A stretch of 42,167 bases of DNA, from contig WQRQ01000012.1 in assembly GCA_009786685.1 (NCBI GenBank), positions 1-42,167 on the forward strand, written 5' to 3'. Below, one piece after another: positions 8,060 to 17,786 of the stretch. Below the pieces are notes generated by a model, which did no database searches, had not been told where the DNA came from, and was given only the letters and a program-made list of their open reading frames with translations. The first letter of the stretch is position 1. Each line of letters opens with the position of its first letter. The position numbers and the translations under genes are program-made. The DNA comes from Defluviitaleaceae bacterium (GTDB lineage: Bacteria > Bacillota > Clostridia > Lachnospirales > WQUN01).

Positions 8060-9394
8060 TTACTCTAAGAATCCTTTGTAATGGCGCATAAGAAGCTGTG
8101 ATTCCAGCTGCTTTACAAACTCCAGCGCAACACCCGTTACGATTAGCAACGACGTACCACCGAAGGCAATCATCGCCATCTCCGGCACGAGCTGCCCCAT
8201 AATAATCGGCGTAAGTGCAATCAAGCTGTAGAAACACGCGCCTATCCAAGACAAACGGTTAACGGTAGTTTGTATAAACTCGCTCGTAGGCCGCCCCGGA
8301 CGAATACCCGGGATAAAGCCGCCGTTTTTCTTCATATTCTCTGCCATTTCAATGGGGTTAACAGCGAAGGATGTATAGAAATGAGTAAATGCGAAGATAA
8401 GAATTACATAAATGATTGCGCCAATCCAGTGCAAGTCACGGAAATCCACAAACGAAGCAATGTTATTGATAAATGTCGCATTAGGGAAGAACTGCGCAAT
8501 CTGCACGGGGAATCCAATCAACGACATCGCAAAGATGATAGAAAGCACGCCGGCGATATTAACCTTCAGCGGAATATACGAGTTGTGATTACCACCGAAC
8601 ATCCCGCGTCCACCGGCAGCCGCCTTACGCGAATACTGCACGGGAATCCTGCGCTCGCCTTCGTGTACAAGTACAACAAACGCGATAATAAGCGCGAATG
8701 TAACCAGCAATACTACAACTGTAATAATCGTTAAAATATCAGGGCTGGAAGTCAGCATATTCCAGAATGTCATTGCTCCGGCAGGCAAGCCAGCCAAGAT
8801 GTTAGCAAAAATGAGGAATGACGCGCCGTTTCCTATGCCTTTTTCCGTCAAAAGCTCTGCCAGCCACATGATAAAAATTGTACCTGTTATCATTGCAACC
8901 GTGGCTACGATGTATACAAACATATTTTGATTTTGCGGAGCAAACAGGTTTACACCCACGCCATCCCACATAATCCCATGCCTTGTATACGAAAACACCA
9001 TACCCGCAGCCTGTATTGCGGCAAGCCCAACAGCCAAGTAACGAGTAATCTGTTGTATCTTTTTACGACCGTCCTCGTCCTCTTTCTGCATTTGGCTAAG
9101 TGCAGGGATAGCATATGTTAGAAGCTGCATGATAATCGAAGCTGTAATGTAAGGCGCGATACCCATAGCAAAAACCGTACCAAGCTCACCGCCCATAAGC
9201 AGGGAGAAGAAAGTCATTGCAGCGTCGCCGCCTGCCATCCTCGTATATCGCTCAAACTCAAGCAACTGCAAATCAAGACCGGGCAACGGCACAAGAATCG
9301 CACCTACACGATAAATTAACAGTAGCAAAAATATGAATAGCATCTTTTTGCGAATATCTTCTACACGCCAAGCATTGGCGAATATTTTAAACAT
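8060..9394 (-). CDS. secY: Protein translocase subunit SecY
   Basis: 444 residues with ten membrane helices. The family hallmarks include the N-terminal helix entry IRKKMLFIFLLLLIYRVGA, MGIAPYITASIIMQLL, YSRKAAAGGRGMFGGNHNSYIPLKVN and NPIEMAENMKKNGGFIPGIRPG. SecY forms the protein-conducting channel with SecE and SecG in the cytoplasmic membrane. It starts at ATG 9394, sharing one base with the rplO stop (TAATG). Confidence 0.98.
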   Translation of the reverse strand: MFKIFANAWRVEDIRKKMLFIFLLLLIYRVGAILVPLPGLDLQLLEFERYTRMAGGDAAMTFFSLLMGGELGTVFAMGIAPYITASIIMQLLTYAIPALSQMQKEDEDGRKKIQQITRYLAVGLAAIQAAGMVFSYTRHGIMWDGVGVNLFAPQNQNMFVYIVATVAMITGTIFIMWLAELLTEKGIGNGASFLIFANILAGLPAGAMTFWNMLTSSPDILTIITVVVLLVTFALIIAFVVLVHEGERRIPVQYSRKAAAGGRGMFGGNHNSYIPLKVNIAGVLSIIFAMSLIGFPVQIAQFFPNATFINNIASFVDFRDLHWIGAIIYVILIFAFTHFYTSFAVNPIEMAENMKKNGGFIPGIRPGRPTSEFIQTTVNRLSWIGACFYSLIALTPIIMGQLVPEMAMIAFGGTSLLIVTGVALEFVKQLESQLLMRHYKGFLE

Positions 9395-9858
9395 TATTTC
9401 ACCCCTGCTTTTGCCTTTGCAATCACTTCTGTTTTGCCGCCCGCGCCTTTGATTTTTTCAATAGCGGATTGGCTAAAATAATTTACTTTTACGGTAAGCT
9501 TCTTTTTGATTTCCCCGTTACCGAGGATTTTTACGCCGTCGCGTGGGTTAGAAACAAGGCCTTTTTGTTTCAAAGCCGAGACATCTACCACTGCACCGTC
9601 GTCAAATACATTAAGAAGCTGTACATTTATTGCAACAATTTCTTTAGTGTTTCTGCAAGTGTGGCCTCTTTTCGGAAGACGACGATACAAAGGCATTTGT
9701 CCGCCCTCAAAGCCTACTTTTCCGCCACTACCCGAACGGGATTTTTGACCTTTATGACCACGGCCGGAAGTTTTACCATTGCCCGAACCATGACCGCGTC
9801 CACGCCGCCAAGCTTTTTGTGTAGAGCCTTTGGCGGGTTTAAGTTCACCCAATTTCAT
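9394..9858 (-). CDS. rplO: 50S ribosomal protein L15
   Basis: 154 residues from the ATG at 9858 (MKLGELKPAKGSTQKAWRRG). That start has AGGAGG 7 bases upstream and matches the family N-terminus; the longer frame to 9885 is not supported. The glycine- and arginine-rich N-terminal tail (RGHGSGNGKTSGRGHKGQKS) threads into 23S rRNA, and the C-terminal globular part follows. L15 is a late 50S assembly protein. It lies 13 bases after rpmD. Confidence 0.97.
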   Translation of the reverse strand: MKLGELKPAKGSTQKAWRRGRGHGSGNGKTSGRGHKGQKSRSGSGGKVGFEGGQMPLYRRLPKRGHTCRNTKEIVAINVQLLNVFDDGAVVDVSALKQKGLVSNPRDGVKILGNGEIKKKLTVKVNYFSQSAIEKIKGAGGKTEVIAKAKAGVK

Positions 9859-9871
9859 GGCAAACCCTCCT

Positions 9872-10045
9872 TTATGCTTCTTCAACTTTTATCAAGTGTT
9901 TTACGTGATGAATCATACCCCTGATTGCGGGATTATCTTTTTGCTCAACCGTGGCGTGAATCTTCCTTAGCCCAAGAGCCTGTATTGTGGCTCTATGCTT
10001 AGGTTTCGCGCCGATGGGCGAACGCACTAAGGTGATTTTCAACAT
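9872..10045 (-). CDS. rpmD: 50S ribosomal protein L30
   Basis: A 57-residue gene from ATG 10045 to TAA 9872. It reads [20 protein letters not shown], then [20 protein letters not shown], the typical small alpha/beta L30. It sits at the conserved place between rpsE and rplO. Its start codon overlaps the rpsE stop by one base (TAATG), and the region ahead of it in rpsE (GAAGCGAGGAATTC) holds the ribosome site. Confidence 0.96.
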   Translation of the reverse strand: MLKITLVRSPIGAKPKHRATIQALGLRKIHATVEQKDNPAIRGMIHHVKHLIKVEEA

Positions 10046-10566
10046 TAGGAATTCCTCGCTTCGTAAATTTCTTCAATGGGCTTACCACGAAGGCGAGCCA
10101 CTACAGAAGGAGTTTTTATACTTTTTAGCCCTGTTAATGTGGCTTTTACTACATTGTGTTTGTTGTTTGAGCCGATTGACTTTGTAACAACGTTACGCAC
10201 GCCCGCGAGTTCCAATACCGCACGTACTGCACCGCCCGCAATTACGCCTGTACCTTCGGGCGCAGGGCGCATAAGCACTTTTGCCGCACCAAAGTTACCG
10301 ATAATCTCATGGAAGAGCGAGTCATTTTCGTTTTTCTCAAGGAAGAACATATTTTTCTTCGCGTCTTCTTTGCCTTTGCGAATGGCCTCGGGGATTTCGT
10401 TGGCTTTACCCAGGCCTACACCTACGTGACCGGCTTCGTCACCGACTACCACAAGGGCGGCAAAACGGAATGTACGTCCGCCTTTTACTACCTTTGTTAC
10501 ACGATTGATTGAAACTACCTTGTCTTTTAAGTCAAGGGAATTTGCGTCTATTTTTTTCATAGCCAT
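10045..10566 (-). CDS. rpsE: 30S ribosomal protein S5
   Basis: 173 residues. The N-terminal double-stranded-RNA-binding-like domain ([20 protein letters not shown]) and the C-terminal domain ([20 protein letters not shown]) are complete. S5 sits on the 30S back beside S4, affecting decoding accuracy and mRNA unwinding. The first of two ATGs (10566) is taken because GGAG lies 10 bases before it. Confidence 0.98.
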   Translation of the reverse strand: MAMKKIDANSLDLKDKVVSINRVTKVVKGGRTFRFAALVVVGDEAGHVGVGLGKANEIPEAIRKGKEDAKKNMFFLEKNENDSLFHEIIGNFGAAKVLMRPAPEGTGVIAGGAVRAVLELAGVRNVVTKSIGSNNKHNVVKATLTGLKSIKTPSVVARLRGKPIEEIYEARNS

Positions 10567-10586
10567 TTTTATAAATCTCCTTCAAC

Positions 10587-10961
10587 TTAAAATTTCAAAC
10601 CTGCTTCTCTTGCGGCGTCTGCCAAGGCTGCAATTTTACCATGATAGATATAGCCGCTTCTGTCGAAAACTACTTCTTCTATGCCAAGCTCTTTTGCTTT
10701 TTTCGCTACGCTTGTACCTACGGCTTTTGCAGCATCCAAGTTAGACGTAGATTTCAGCTTATCGGCTTTTACCAAGGCGGCGTCCATTGTGGACGCGCTT
10801 GCTATGGTATGCCCCTTAATATCGTCTATAAGCTGTGCATATATATATTTGTTAGACTTGAAAACCGTCAGGCGCGGGCGCGAACCTGTACCCGATAAGT
10901 TACGGCGAAGCCTGTAGTGCCGTTTCTTACGCGCAGCTGCGCGACATGGTTTGTTTATCAT
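10587..10961 (-). CDS. rplR: 50S ribosomal protein L18
   Basis: 124 residues. The core [20 protein letters not shown] and the C-terminal [20 protein letters not shown]-type motif are classical. L18 binds 5S rRNA with L5 and L25-type proteins in the central protuberance. It lies 12 bases after rplF and 20 before rpsE. Confidence 0.98.
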   Translation of the reverse strand: MINKPCRAAARKKRHYRLRRNLSGTGSRPRLTVFKSNKYIYAQLIDDIKGHTIASASTMDAALVKADKLKSTSNLDAAKAVGTSVAKKAKELGIEEVVFDRSGYIYHGKIAALADAAREAGLKF

Positions 10962-10973
10962 CTTGTCACCTGC

Positions 10974-11516
10974 CTATTTCTTACCGGCTTTGCCGGCTTT
11001 GCGTCTGATATATTCGTTTTCATATTTAATACCCTTGCCTTTGTATGGCTCGGGCGGACGTTTTTCGCGTATATTTGCGGCATATTGTCCTACTTTTTCT
11101 TTGTCTATGCCGGAAATTATTATTTTTGTGTTGCCGTCTACTTCACTTGTGATACCTTCGGGGTCTTCCATCTCTACGGGATGAGAATATCCGAGGTTAA
11201 GTGTCAGCTTTTTGCCTGCTTTTGCGGCACGATAACCCGTACCGTTGATTTCCAAGCGTTTTACATAGCCCTCTGTTACGCCCACTACCATATTGTTGAT
11301 AAGCGTGCGTGTAAGGCCGTGGAGAGCCTTAAATCTTTTTAGGTCATTTGGTCGGACCACTGTTATCTGCCCGTTTTCCTGTGCGATGGTCATGTCAGAA
11401 GAAAGCTTGCGGCTTAGTGTGCCCTTTGGCCCTTTTACCGTAAGCTCGTTTCCTGCGGCGATTTTTACTTCCACGCCTGCGGGAATTGCTATAGGCAATT
11501 TACCTATTCTCGACAT
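10974..11516 (-). CDS. rplF: 50S ribosomal protein L6
   Basis: 180 residues of two repeated L6 domains, starting [20 protein letters not shown] and ending with the C-terminal signature [21 protein letters not shown]6 lies near the GTPase-factor site and the sarcin-ricin loop. AAAGGAGGTG provides a strong SD. The gap to the upstream rpsH is about 110 bases, unusually long for this operon, and is filled by hairpins described separately. Confidence 0.98.
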   Translation of the reverse strand: MSRIGKLPIAIPAGVEVKIAAGNELTVKGPKGTLSRKLSSDMTIAQENGQITVVRPNDLKRFKALHGLTRTLINNMVVGVTEGYVKRLEINGTGYRAAKAGKKLTLNLGYSHPVEMEDPEGITSEVDGNTKIIISGIDKEKVGQYAANIREKRPPEPYKGKGIKYENEYIRRKAGKAGKK

Positions 11517-11542
11517 AATTCTGCACCTCCTTTATCAGTGTA

Positions 11543-11579
11543 GGAAAAAAATCGCGAACGCTTCACCGCGTTTTTTTCC
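11543..11579 (-). repeat. Palindromic repeat core inside the spc operon, rpsH-rplF gap
   Basis: Read on the minus strand, an A7 run, CGCG, a 10-base loop region, CGCG and a T7 run form a hairpin ahead of rplF. Thirty-one bases (six A, TCGCGAACGCTTCACCGCG, six T, plus-strand sense) are identical to the centre of the dispersed palindrome at 27395-27488. Its stem followed by T residues looks like an intrinsic terminator or attenuator on the minus strand. Confidence 0.75.
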
Positions 11580-11587
11580 GAAACGGT

Positions 11588-11610
11588 TTTTTCTGCAAAG
11601 CAGAAAAAAG
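11588..11610 (-). other. Hairpin between rpsH and rplF
   Basis: T6-CTGC, a three-base loop, then GCAG-A6 form a perfect 10-pair stem 15-40 bases after the rpsH stop. It reads almost the same on both strands. It lies directly upstream (in transcription) of the repeat core at 11543-11579. It lacks a following T tract on the minus strand, so alone it is more likely an RNA processing or stability structure than a terminator. Confidence 0.6.
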
Positions 11611-11625
11611 ATTACCTTATTCATA

Positions 11626-12024
11626 CTACCAAACGAATGCTAAAACCTCACCGCCTACGCCTTGTGCGCGGGCTTCTTTGTCTGTCATTACGCCTTTGTT
11701 TGTGGAAACGATAGCAAGCCCAAGGCCGTTAAGCACTTTCGGAAGCTCTTCGCAGCCTGCGTATACCCTTAGGCCGGGTTTTGAAATACGCTTTAGTCCG
11801 GCAATAACTTTTTCGCTTTTGTTTCTGCCATATTTAAGCGTAATACGCATGGTTTTTTTTACACCTGTAGGTACTATTTCATAACCTTTAACAAAGCCTT
11901 CTTTAACCAAAATGTTAGCGATTGCTTCTTTCATTTTTGATGAAGGCATGTCTACGGTTGTGTGCCTTGCCATGTTTGCGTTACGGATTCTTGTAAGCAT
12001 ATCACCGATTGGGTCGGATAACAT
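11626..12024 (-). CDS. rpsH: 30S ribosomal protein S8
   Basis: 132 residues from the ATG at 12024 ([20 protein letters not shown]). AGGAGG lies 7 bases before it, which excludes the in-frame TTG at 12030. The C-terminus [20 protein letters not shown] is the family signature. S8 binds the 16S central domain; in E. coli it represses the spc operon, but no S8-site mimic was identified here. Confidence 0.97.
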   Translation of the reverse strand: MLSDPIGDMLTRIRNANMARHTTVDMPSSKMKEAIANILVKEGFVKGYEIVPTGVKKTMRITLKYGRNKSEKVIAGLKRISKPGLRVYAGCEELPKVLNGLGLAIVSTNKGVMTDKEARAQGVGGEVLAFVW

Positions 12025-12074
12025 TGGCAATCCTCCTTGCTTTCCTTAATTAAATACCGCGAATTATATTCGCG

Positions 12075-12260
12075 TCACCAACTTGCTTTGCGCACACCGG
12101 GGATTTGGCCACGGTATGCCAATTCGCGGAAACAGATACGGCAGATACCGTATTTGCGTAGTGTTGCGTGGGGTCTTCCGCAAATATTACAACGGCTATA
12201 TGCCCTTACGGCAAATTTGGGTTTTTTTGCAGCTTTTAAAACCAGAGCTTTTCTCGCCAT
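12075..12260 (-). CDS. rpsN: 30S ribosomal protein S14, zinc-binding (type Z)
   Basis: 61 residues, the short form with the zinc ribbon C24-x2-C27 and C40-x2-C43 ([20 protein letters not shown]). S14 lies in the 30S head next to S10 and S3. It lies 16 bases after rplE with a GGAGG site in between. No zinc-independent second copy is in the window. Confidence 0.97.
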   Translation of the reverse strand: MARKALVLKAAKKPKFAVRAYSRCNICGRPHATLRKYGICRICFRELAYRGQIPGVRKASW

Positions 12261-12276
12261 TTAGGTTTTCCTCCAA

Positions 12277-12822
12277 TTAATTAGGTCTGATAAAGGGCAT
12301 TCCGAACAGGGACAGAAGCTCGCGGGCTTCCTCGTCTGTTTGTGCTGTGGTTACGAATACAACTTCCATCCCACGAAGTTTATCGATTTTGTCGAAGGAT
12401 ATCTCGGGGAAGATTAGTTGCTCTTTTATGCCCAAGGTATAGTTGCCTCTGCCGTCGAAGGCATCCGCACTTACACCGCGGAAGTCACGCACACGCGGAA
12501 TCGCTACATTTATAAGCCTATCTACAAAGCTGTACATTTTTGCACCGCGAAGGGTTACTTTGCAACCTACGGGCATTCCTGCACGCAGCTTAAACGCAGA
12601 AATCGACTTTTTCGCTTTTGTAACCACCGCTTTTTGACCTGTGATTACCGCAAGGTCGCCTGTCGCATGTTCGATTACTTTTGCGTTCTCTTTGGCTTCG
12701 CCCAAACCGATGTTAACTACTACCTTTTCGATTTTGGGTACTGCCATTGTATTTTTGTAACCGAATTTTTTCATCATACCCGGTATTACATCTTTTTTGT
12801 AAATTTCATTGAGTCTGCTCAT
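12277..12822 (-). CDS. rplE: 50S ribosomal protein L5
   Basis: 181 residues, starting [20 protein letters not shown] with the core [19 protein letters not shown] and the region [21 protein letters not shown]5 binds 5S rRNA in the central protuberance and contacts P-site tRNA and S13. Complete, of standard length, 12 bases after rplX. Confidence 0.98.
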   Translation of the reverse strand: MSRLNEIYKKDVIPGMMKKFGYKNTMAVPKIEKVVVNIGLGEAKENAKVIEHATGDLAVITGQKAVVTKAKKSISAFKLRAGMPVGCKVTLRGAKMYSFVDRLINVAIPRVRDFRGVSADAFDGRGNYTLGIKEQLIFPEISFDKIDKLRGMEVVFVTTAQTDEEARELLSLFGMPFIRPN

Positions 12823-12834
12823 TGCAAGCCTCCA

Positions 12835-13158
12835 TTAATCTATTACTTCGCCCGTGGACTTTGCAATACGTTTTTTAACCACTTTTCCGCCTGATTCTTC
12901 TAACTTGTAGCCCAAGCGAGTTGGTTTATCTTTGTGAAGATACATTACGTTTGAAATATGCAACGGGGCTTCTCGGCGGGTTATGCCGCCTGTTTGGTTG
13001 GCGCGGTTGGGCTTTTGGTGCTTTGTCTGCATGTTTAGCCCTTCGACCAACACTCTGCCTTTTTCGCGGTCGATGAGCAAGATACGGCCTGTACGTCCTA
13101 CTTCTTTGCCGGCTATTACTTGTATCATGTCACCGCGCTTTAATTTTACTTTATTCAT
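12835..13158 (-). CDS. rplX: 50S ribosomal protein L24
   Basis: 107 residues from the ATG at 13158 (MNKVKLKRGDMIQVIAGKEV). AGGAGG is 10 bases upstream; an ATG three codons earlier lies only one base from that site, and the still longer frame to 13230 is not credible. It has an N-terminal KOW motif (KEVGRTGRILLIDREKGRVL) and the family stretch VEGLNMQTKHQKPN. L24 is an early 50S assembly initiator near the tunnel exit. Confidence 0.96.
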   Translation of the reverse strand: MNKVKLKRGDMIQVIAGKEVGRTGRILLIDREKGRVLVEGLNMQTKHQKPNRANQTGGITRREAPLHISNVMYLHKDKPTRLGYKLEESGGKVVKKRIAKSTGEVID

Positions 13159-13236
13159 CGAATTCATGCCTCCTTCGTCGGCATATAGGAACGTGAAAAT
13201 TCGCTTTGCGAATTTTGCACGGTATATCACCGGTTT

Positions 13237-13605
13237 CTATAATACTTCGGGGGCTAGGGATACTATGCGGGTAAACTGCTTTTCGCGTAATTCCCTTGCA
13301 ACCGGGCCAAAAATACGAGTGCCTCTTGGGGTCTTGTCGTCACGGATAATAACCGCAGCGTTTTGGTCAAACCTTATGGATGAGCCGTCGGGGCGAGAAA
13401 GCCCTTTTACCGTGCGTACTACCACGGCTTTTACAACTTCACCCTTTTTCACCACGCCGCCCGGCGTAGCGTCTTTTACCGAAGCTACGATTATGTCACC
13501 TACATTTGCGTAACGGCGTTTTGTACCGCCGAGTACACGTATGCATAACAATTCTTTCGCGCCGGAATTATCCGCAGAGGCAAGTCTTGTTTCTTGTTGA
13601 ATCAT
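13237..13605 (-). CDS. rplN: 50S ribosomal protein L14
   Basis: 122 residues, starting [20 protein letters not shown], with [14 protein letters not shown] near the C-terminus. L14 forms intersubunit bridge B8 beside L19 and is the binding site of the silencing factor RsfS. Normal length; 14 bases after rpsQ. Confidence 0.98.
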   Translation of the reverse strand: MIQQETRLASADNSGAKELLCIRVLGGTKRRYANVGDIIVASVKDATPGGVVKKGEVVKAVVVRTVKGLSRPDGSSIRFDQNAAVIIRDDKTPRGTRIFGPVARELREKQFTRIVSLAPEVL

Positions 13606-13619
13606 TTGTCATACGCCTC

Positions 13620-13883
13620 CTATTTCGCTTTTTCGAGGATTGATACCAAACGCCAGCGTTTTTCTTTTGAGAGGGGGCGCGTTTCCATTACGCGCACTCT
13701 GTCACCGATTCCGCATGTGTTTGCCTCGTCGTGGGCTTTTAATTTATACGTGCGTTTTACGATTTTACCGATTACGGGGTGGCGTACGCGGTTTTCTACC
13801 GCTACCACAATCGTTTTATCCATTTTATCGCTTATTACTTTTCCTACGCGGGTTTTGCGCAGATTGCGTTGTTGAGTCTCCAT
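13620..13883 (-). CDS. rpsQ: 30S ribosomal protein S17
   Basis: 87 residues of the OB-fold S17 family ([20 protein letters not shown], then [20 protein letters not shown]). S17 is a primary binder of the 16S 5' domain. Position between rpmC and rplN is conserved. Confidence 0.98.
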   Translation of the reverse strand: METQQRNLRKTRVGKVISDKMDKTIVVAVENRVRHPVIGKIVKRTYKLKAHDEANTCGIGDRVRVMETRPLSKEKRWRLVSILEKAK

Positions 13884-13906
13884 TTATCGTTTACCTCCGA
13901 TTCCTT

Positions 13907-14116
13907 CTAGGCCAAGCCTTTGGCGCGCCGGGTCATTACTGTTTGGATTCTTGCGATGTTCTTGCGAACTTCGCCTATTCGCGCCGTGTTGTCCAGTTGG
14001 TTGGTGGCGTTTTGGAAGCGCAGGTTGAACAGTTCTTTTTTTGTTGTCACCAGTTCAACTTTTAATTCTTCCACAGATTTATCTGCAAGGGACTCCAGGT
14101 ATTTTTTTGATTTCAT
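13907..14116 (-). CDS. rpmC: 50S ribosomal protein L29
   Basis: 69 residues forming two long helices ([35 protein letters not shown]). L29 sits at the tunnel exit next to L23, near the trigger factor and SRP site. It lies 16 bases after rplP with a GGAGG site. Confidence 0.97.
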   Translation of the reverse strand: MKSKKYLESLADKSVEELKVELVTTKKELFNLRFQNATNQLDNTARIGEVRKNIARIQTVMTRRAKGLA

Positions 14117-14132
14117 GTTACCTCGGCCTCCT

Positions 14133-14570
14133 TTATTGTGCTTCTGCTAAAATCGCTTCGAGTTCTTCCTTGGAAACAATTTTGCAACGAATGGGCAGCT
14201 TGTAGCTTGCCAGTTTTAGTGCGCGGCGAGAAACTTCTTCGTCTGCGCCTGCGATTTCGAACATTACGCGTCCGGGTTTTACCACGGCCACCCAATACTC
14301 GGGCGAACCTTTACCGCTACCCATACGGGTTTCGGCAGGTTTTTCCGTTACGGGCTTGTCGGGGAATATTTTTATCCAAACTTTACCGCCGCGTTTCATT
14401 GTTCTGTTAAGAACGATACGTGCGGCTTCTATTTGGTTGGCGGTTATCCATGTAGGCTCCATTGCTACAAGCCCGTATGCCCCGTAAGTGATTTTATTAC
14501 CGCGCAGTGCCTTTCCGGTCATTCGACCGCGGAACTGCTTGCGTCTTTTTACCCTTTTTGGCATTAGCAT
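14133..14570 (-). CDS. rplP: 50S ribosomal protein L16
   Basis: 145 residues ([20 protein letters not shown], then [20 protein letters not shown] and [18 protein letters not shown]). L16 lies close to the A-site tRNA elbow and helps tRNA accommodation. The start ATG at 14570 is preferred to the one two codons later because GGAG lies 9 bases upstream and the family starts this way. The first 74 bases and the SD lie inside the 3' end of rpsC. Confidence 0.97.
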   Translation of the reverse strand: MLMPKRVKRRKQFRGRMTGKALRGNKITYGAYGLVAMEPTWITANQIEAARIVLNRTMKRGGKVWIKIFPDKPVTEKPAETRMGSGKGSPEYWVAVVKPGRVMFEIAGADEEVSRRALKLASYKLPIRCKIVSKEELEAILAEAQ

Positions 14571-15297
14571 ATTCGCCTGCTCCTTCCCGTCTTTCTCCCC
14601 TTGGCGGGCGGTCGCCGCGCTCTTGGCGGGCTTGCCCGGGAAGAACTTCGCCTTTGTACAGCCACACTTTTACGCCTAATTTACCGTAGGTTGTGTCTGC
14701 TTCGGCAAAGCCGTAGTCTATATCCGCACGCAATGTTTGCAGGGGAATTGTTCCTTCGTGGTAATGCTCTGTGCGGGCGATATCTGCGCCGCCGAGGCGA
14801 CCCGATACTGCTGTTTTGATACCGCGTGCGCCATTTTTCATTGCGCGTGTCATGGCTTGTTTCATTGCGCGACGGAATGTTACGCGGTTTTCCAAGTCCT
14901 TGGCTATTACTTCCGACACAAGCTGTGCGTTAAGCTCCGGCCTTTTGATTTCTTGGATTTCTACGTCGGCTTTGTATTCGTCGGGGTTGCGGTCAATTAG
15001 CTTTTGCACCGCGTCCGTCAGTTGTTTGATTGCTTCGCCGTTGCGTCCGATTATGATACCGGGGCTGGCGGTGTGCAGTGTTACTTTTACACGGTTTGTT
15101 GTCCGCTTGATTGTAATACGCGCAATCTTAGGGTCAACGGGAACCGGTTTTCTGTCTTTAAAATATTTTTTTATAAACTGGCGAAGGCTATGGTCTTCTA
15201 AGAGATATTTTGCAAAATCTTTTTCCGCATACCATACAGAATCCCATTCCTTGTTAATGCCTAGCCTTAGACCGTGGGGGTTAACTTTTTGTCCCAT
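14497..15297 (-). CDS. rpsC: 30S ribosomal protein S3 with extended basic C-terminus
   Basis: 266 residues. The N-terminal KH domain ([35 protein letters not shown]) and the C-terminal S3 domain ([20 protein letters not shown]) are complete. S3 surrounds the mRNA entry tunnel and has helicase action with S4 and S5. Typical bacterial S3 are 210-235 residues. The last ~40 residues here are a disordered, arginine- and lysine-rich tail, and its coding sequence overlaps the rplP start by 74 bases. Confidence 0.97.
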   Translation of the reverse strand: MGQKVNPHGLRLGINKEWDSVWYAEKDFAKYLLEDHSLRQFIKKYFKDRKPVPVDPKIARITIKRTTNRVKVTLHTASPGIIIGRNGEAIKQLTDAVQKLIDRNPDEYKADVEIQEIKRPELNAQLVSEVIAKDLENRVTFRRAMKQAMTRAMKNGARGIKTAVSGRLGGADIARTEHYHEGTIPLQTLRADIDYGFAEADTTYGKLGVKVWLYKGEVLPGQARQERGDRPPRGERREGAGEYANAKKGKKTQAVPRSNDRKGTAR

Positions 15298-15301
15298 AAG
15301 C

Positions 15302-15688
15302 TCACCTTTCGTTTAACACAATCTTGATGTGACAACTGCGCTTTAATATTCTGTATGCGCGACCTTTTCCGCGTGGTTGTATGCGCTTCATTGTGGAGCC
15401 TTGGTCTGCAAATACTTCTTCTACATATAAATCTGCAACGTCCATTTGATGGTTTTCTTCTGCGTTTGCTACTGCGGATTTAAGCACTTTTCCGGCTAGG
15501 TACGCGCCGTAGCGTGGGTTGTATTGAAGAATAGCGGCGGCTTGTATTACACCCTTGCCTTTTATTTGCTCCAAAACGATTCTGGCTTTGCGGTCGGATA
15601 TACGAGCATATCTGTGAATCGCATGAGGCCGCGTTTCTTTGTTTTCTGCGTTACGTTGTTGCTTATACTGGCTTCTGCTTCCTGCCAT
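15302..15688 (-). CDS. rplV: 50S ribosomal protein L22
   Basis: 128 residues with the L22 globular core ([20 protein letters not shown]) and the long beta-hairpin reaching the exit tunnel ([19 protein letters not shown]). That hairpin forms part of the tunnel constriction and of the macrolide site. Normal length apart from a ~15-residue polar N-terminal extension. It lies 4 bases before rpsC. Confidence 0.98.
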   Translation of the reverse strand: MAGSRSQYKQQRNAENKETRPHAIHRYARISDRKARIVLEQIKGKGVIQAAAILQYNPRYGAYLAGKVLKSAVANAEENHQMDVADLYVEEVFADQGSTMKRIQPRGKGRAYRILKRSCHIKIVLNER

Positions 15689-15702
15689 GGTTTACGACCT
15701 CC

Positions 15703-15987
15703 TTATTTCACTTTGCTTCGTTTTTCGGCGTCTTTGCCGTGGCCGCGATATGTGCGGGTGGTGGCGAATTCGCCCAGCTTATGCCCTACCATGTCTTCTG
15801 TTACATATACGGGAACATGCTTGCGTCCGTCGTGTACAGCTATGGTAAAGCCAATCATTTCCGGGAATATCGTGGAACGGCGCGACCATGTTTTAATAAC
15901 TGTTTTGTTGTTGCTGTCGGCCTGTGCATCAATTTTTTTCATCAAGTGCGCGTCGCAGAACGGCCCTTTTTTTAGTGACCTACCCAT
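15703..15987 (-). CDS. rpsS: 30S ribosomal protein S19
   Basis: 94 residues, starting [20 protein letters not shown] with the core [20 protein letters not shown] and the C-terminal [21 protein letters not shown]19 pairs with S13 in the 30S head and forms a bridge to the large subunit. Complete and standard. Confidence 0.98.
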   Translation of the reverse strand: MGRSLKKGPFCDAHLMKKIDAQADSNNKTVIKTWSRRSTIFPEMIGFTIAVHDGRKHVPVYVTEDMVGHKLGEFATTRTYRGHGKDAEKRSKVK

Positions 15988-16002
15988 ATATAAGAGCCTC
16001 CT

Positions 16003-16836
16003 CTATTTACTACCGCGTTTGCGTACAATATATTTGTTGCTTTGCTTGTTTTTCTTACGTGTTTTGTAGCCGAGTGCGGGCTTGCCCCAAGGTGTGCTTG
16101 GTGCAGAACGTCCTATCGGTGCGCGTCCTTCACCGCCGCCGTGGGGGTGGTCGTTCGGGTTCATTACGGAGCCGCGAACTGTTGGGCGGATACCCATGTG
16201 ACGCTTTTTACCTGCTTTACCGATATTGATAAGCTCGTTATCGGGATTACCTACTTGGCCGATGGTTGCGCGGCAGTTTACGGGAACGAGACGCATTTCG
16301 CCTGATGGAAGGCGTACTGTGGCGTATTTTTCGTCCTTCGCCATTAGCTGTGCTACGTTACCTGCCGAGCGCACCATTTGCGCCCCTTTGCCGAGCTTCA
16401 TTTCGATGTTGTGGATTTCTGTGCCTACGGGGATTGCTTTCATCGGGAGAGCATTGCCCGGGCGGATTTCCGCTTCTACACCGCTCATTAGGCTGTCGCC
16501 TACTTTTACGCCGATGGGGGCTAAGATGTAGCGTTTTTCGCCGTCTGCGTAAAAAAGAAGTGCGATGTTTGCTGTACGATTTGGGTCATATTCAATCGCG
16601 TTAACTTTTGCGGGTACACCGTCTTTGTCACGCTTGAAGTCGATTATACGGTACTTTATTTTTGCCCCGCCACCCCTGTGACGTACTGTGATTTTACCTT
16701 GGCCGTTGCGCCCGGAATGCTTCTTTAGGTGAACGGTCAGGCTTTTCTCGGGAGATGATTTTGTGATTTCTGCGAAATCGGAAACTGTCATCTGCCTTTG
16801 TGAAGGGGTTATGGGACGATAACGTTTTACACCCAT
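16003..16836 (-). CDS. rplB: 50S ribosomal protein L2
   Basis: 277 residues. The signature near the C-terminus ([19 protein letters not shown]) includes the histidine placed close to the peptidyl transferase centre. L2 binds 23S domain IV and is needed for subunit joining and peptide-bond formation. Length is standard. The flanking gaps, 13 bases from rplW and 15 to rpsS, carry SD sites. Confidence 0.98.
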   Translation of the reverse strand: MGVKRYRPITPSQRQMTVSDFAEITKSSPEKSLTVHLKKHSGRNGQGKITVRHRGGGAKIKYRIIDFKRDKDGVPAKVNAIEYDPNRTANIALLFYADGEKRYILAPIGVKVGDSLMSGVEAEIRPGNALPMKAIPVGTEIHNIEMKLGKGAQMVRSAGNVAQLMAKDEKYATVRLPSGEMRLVPVNCRATIGQVGNPDNELINIGKAGKKRHMGIRPTVRGSVMNPNDHPHGGGEGRAPIGRSAPSTPWGKPALGYKTRKKNKQSNKYIVRKRGSK

Positions 16837-16849
16837 GGTCTACAACTCC

Positions 16850-17152
16850 TTATATTCCTTCGAAATATTCTATCGGGCTGCTACCCGGTGTTAGCTTTAC
16901 GATTGCTTTTTTGCGTTTTACTGTTTCACCCGGTTTTGAACCTCTGCGTTGACGCTTTTTTGGGTGTGTGTTCATTGTGTTTACGGAAGCTACTGTTACG
17001 TTATTGAAGCAACGCTCTACTGCTTCTTTAATTTGTGTTTTTGTAGCTTGCGGATGAACGTAGAATGAGTATGTTTGCTCTTCGAGCAGGCTCATGCTTT
17101 TTTCTGTCATCAGCGGCTTGAAGATGACGTCATAATATTTTAAATCTGCCAT
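16850..17152 (-). CDS. rplW: 50S ribosomal protein L23
   Basis: 100 residues ([20 protein letters not shown] at the start, then the conserved [15 protein letters not shown] loop). L23 sits at the tunnel exit and docks trigger factor and SRP. Its start overlaps the rplD stop by one base (TAATG). Confidence 0.98.
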   Translation of the reverse strand: MADLKYYDVIFKPLMTEKSMSLLEEQTYSFYVHPQATKTQIKEAVERCFNNVTVASVNTMNTHPKKRQRRGSKPGETVKRKKAIVKLTPGSSPIEYFEGI

Positions 17153-17772
17153 TATGCGTACACCTCCTGTATTTTTTCGATTGCGTCTTTTGTGATTACA
17201 AGGCTGTCGTATTTTAGTATGTCGTATACGTTGATTGTGTTAACTCCTGCGGTTTTGATGTCGGGGATGTTGCGGGCGGAGAGAACTACGTTTTCGTTTG
17301 CGCCGTCCATTACGAAAAGGGCTTTGCCGAGGGCGAGGTTTTTGCATACGCCTTGCATTTCTTTTGTTTTAATTTCCGGCAAGCTGAGGCTGTCCAAAAC
17401 GATTAACTGCTCGTTTTTAACTTTATCCGAAAGAGCGGATTTTAACGCGAGCCTTTTTAGCTTTTTGTTAAGCTTGAATGAGAAATCGCGTGGTTTAGGC
17501 GCGAATACTACGCCACCGCCTGTCCACTGCGGAGAACGCGTGGAGCCTTGGCGAGCGCGGCCTGTGCCTTTTTGACGCCATGGTTTTGCACCGCCGCCGC
17601 GTACTTCCGAACGGGTTTTTGTGCTTTTGTTGCCTTGGCGTTGGTTTGCGAGGTACTGCACAACTGCCATGTGAACGGCGTGCTTATTTACCTTTATGCC
17701 AAAAATTTCGTCATTGAGTTCGATATTGCCGACATTGTCGCCTTTGATATTTTTCATTGTTACTGAAGCCAT
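17152..17772 (-). CDS. rplD: 50S ribosomal protein L4
   Basis: 206 residues. The tunnel-lining extension is clear ([39 protein letters not shown]), followed by the globular C-terminal domain. In E. coli L4 represses the S10 operon through its leader; whether the leader hairpins seen here act likewise is unknown. Confidence 0.98.
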   Translation of the reverse strand: MASVTMKNIKGDNVGNIELNDEIFGIKVNKHAVHMAVVQYLANQRQGNKSTKTRSEVRGGGAKPWRQKGTGRARQGSTRSPQWTGGGVVFAPKPRDFSFKLNKKLKRLALKSALSDKVKNEQLIVLDSLSLPEIKTKEMQGVCKNLALGKALFVMDGANENVVLSARNIPDIKTAGVNTINVYDILKYDSLVITKDAIEKIQEVYA

Positions 17773-17786
17773 AACTCACAACTCCC

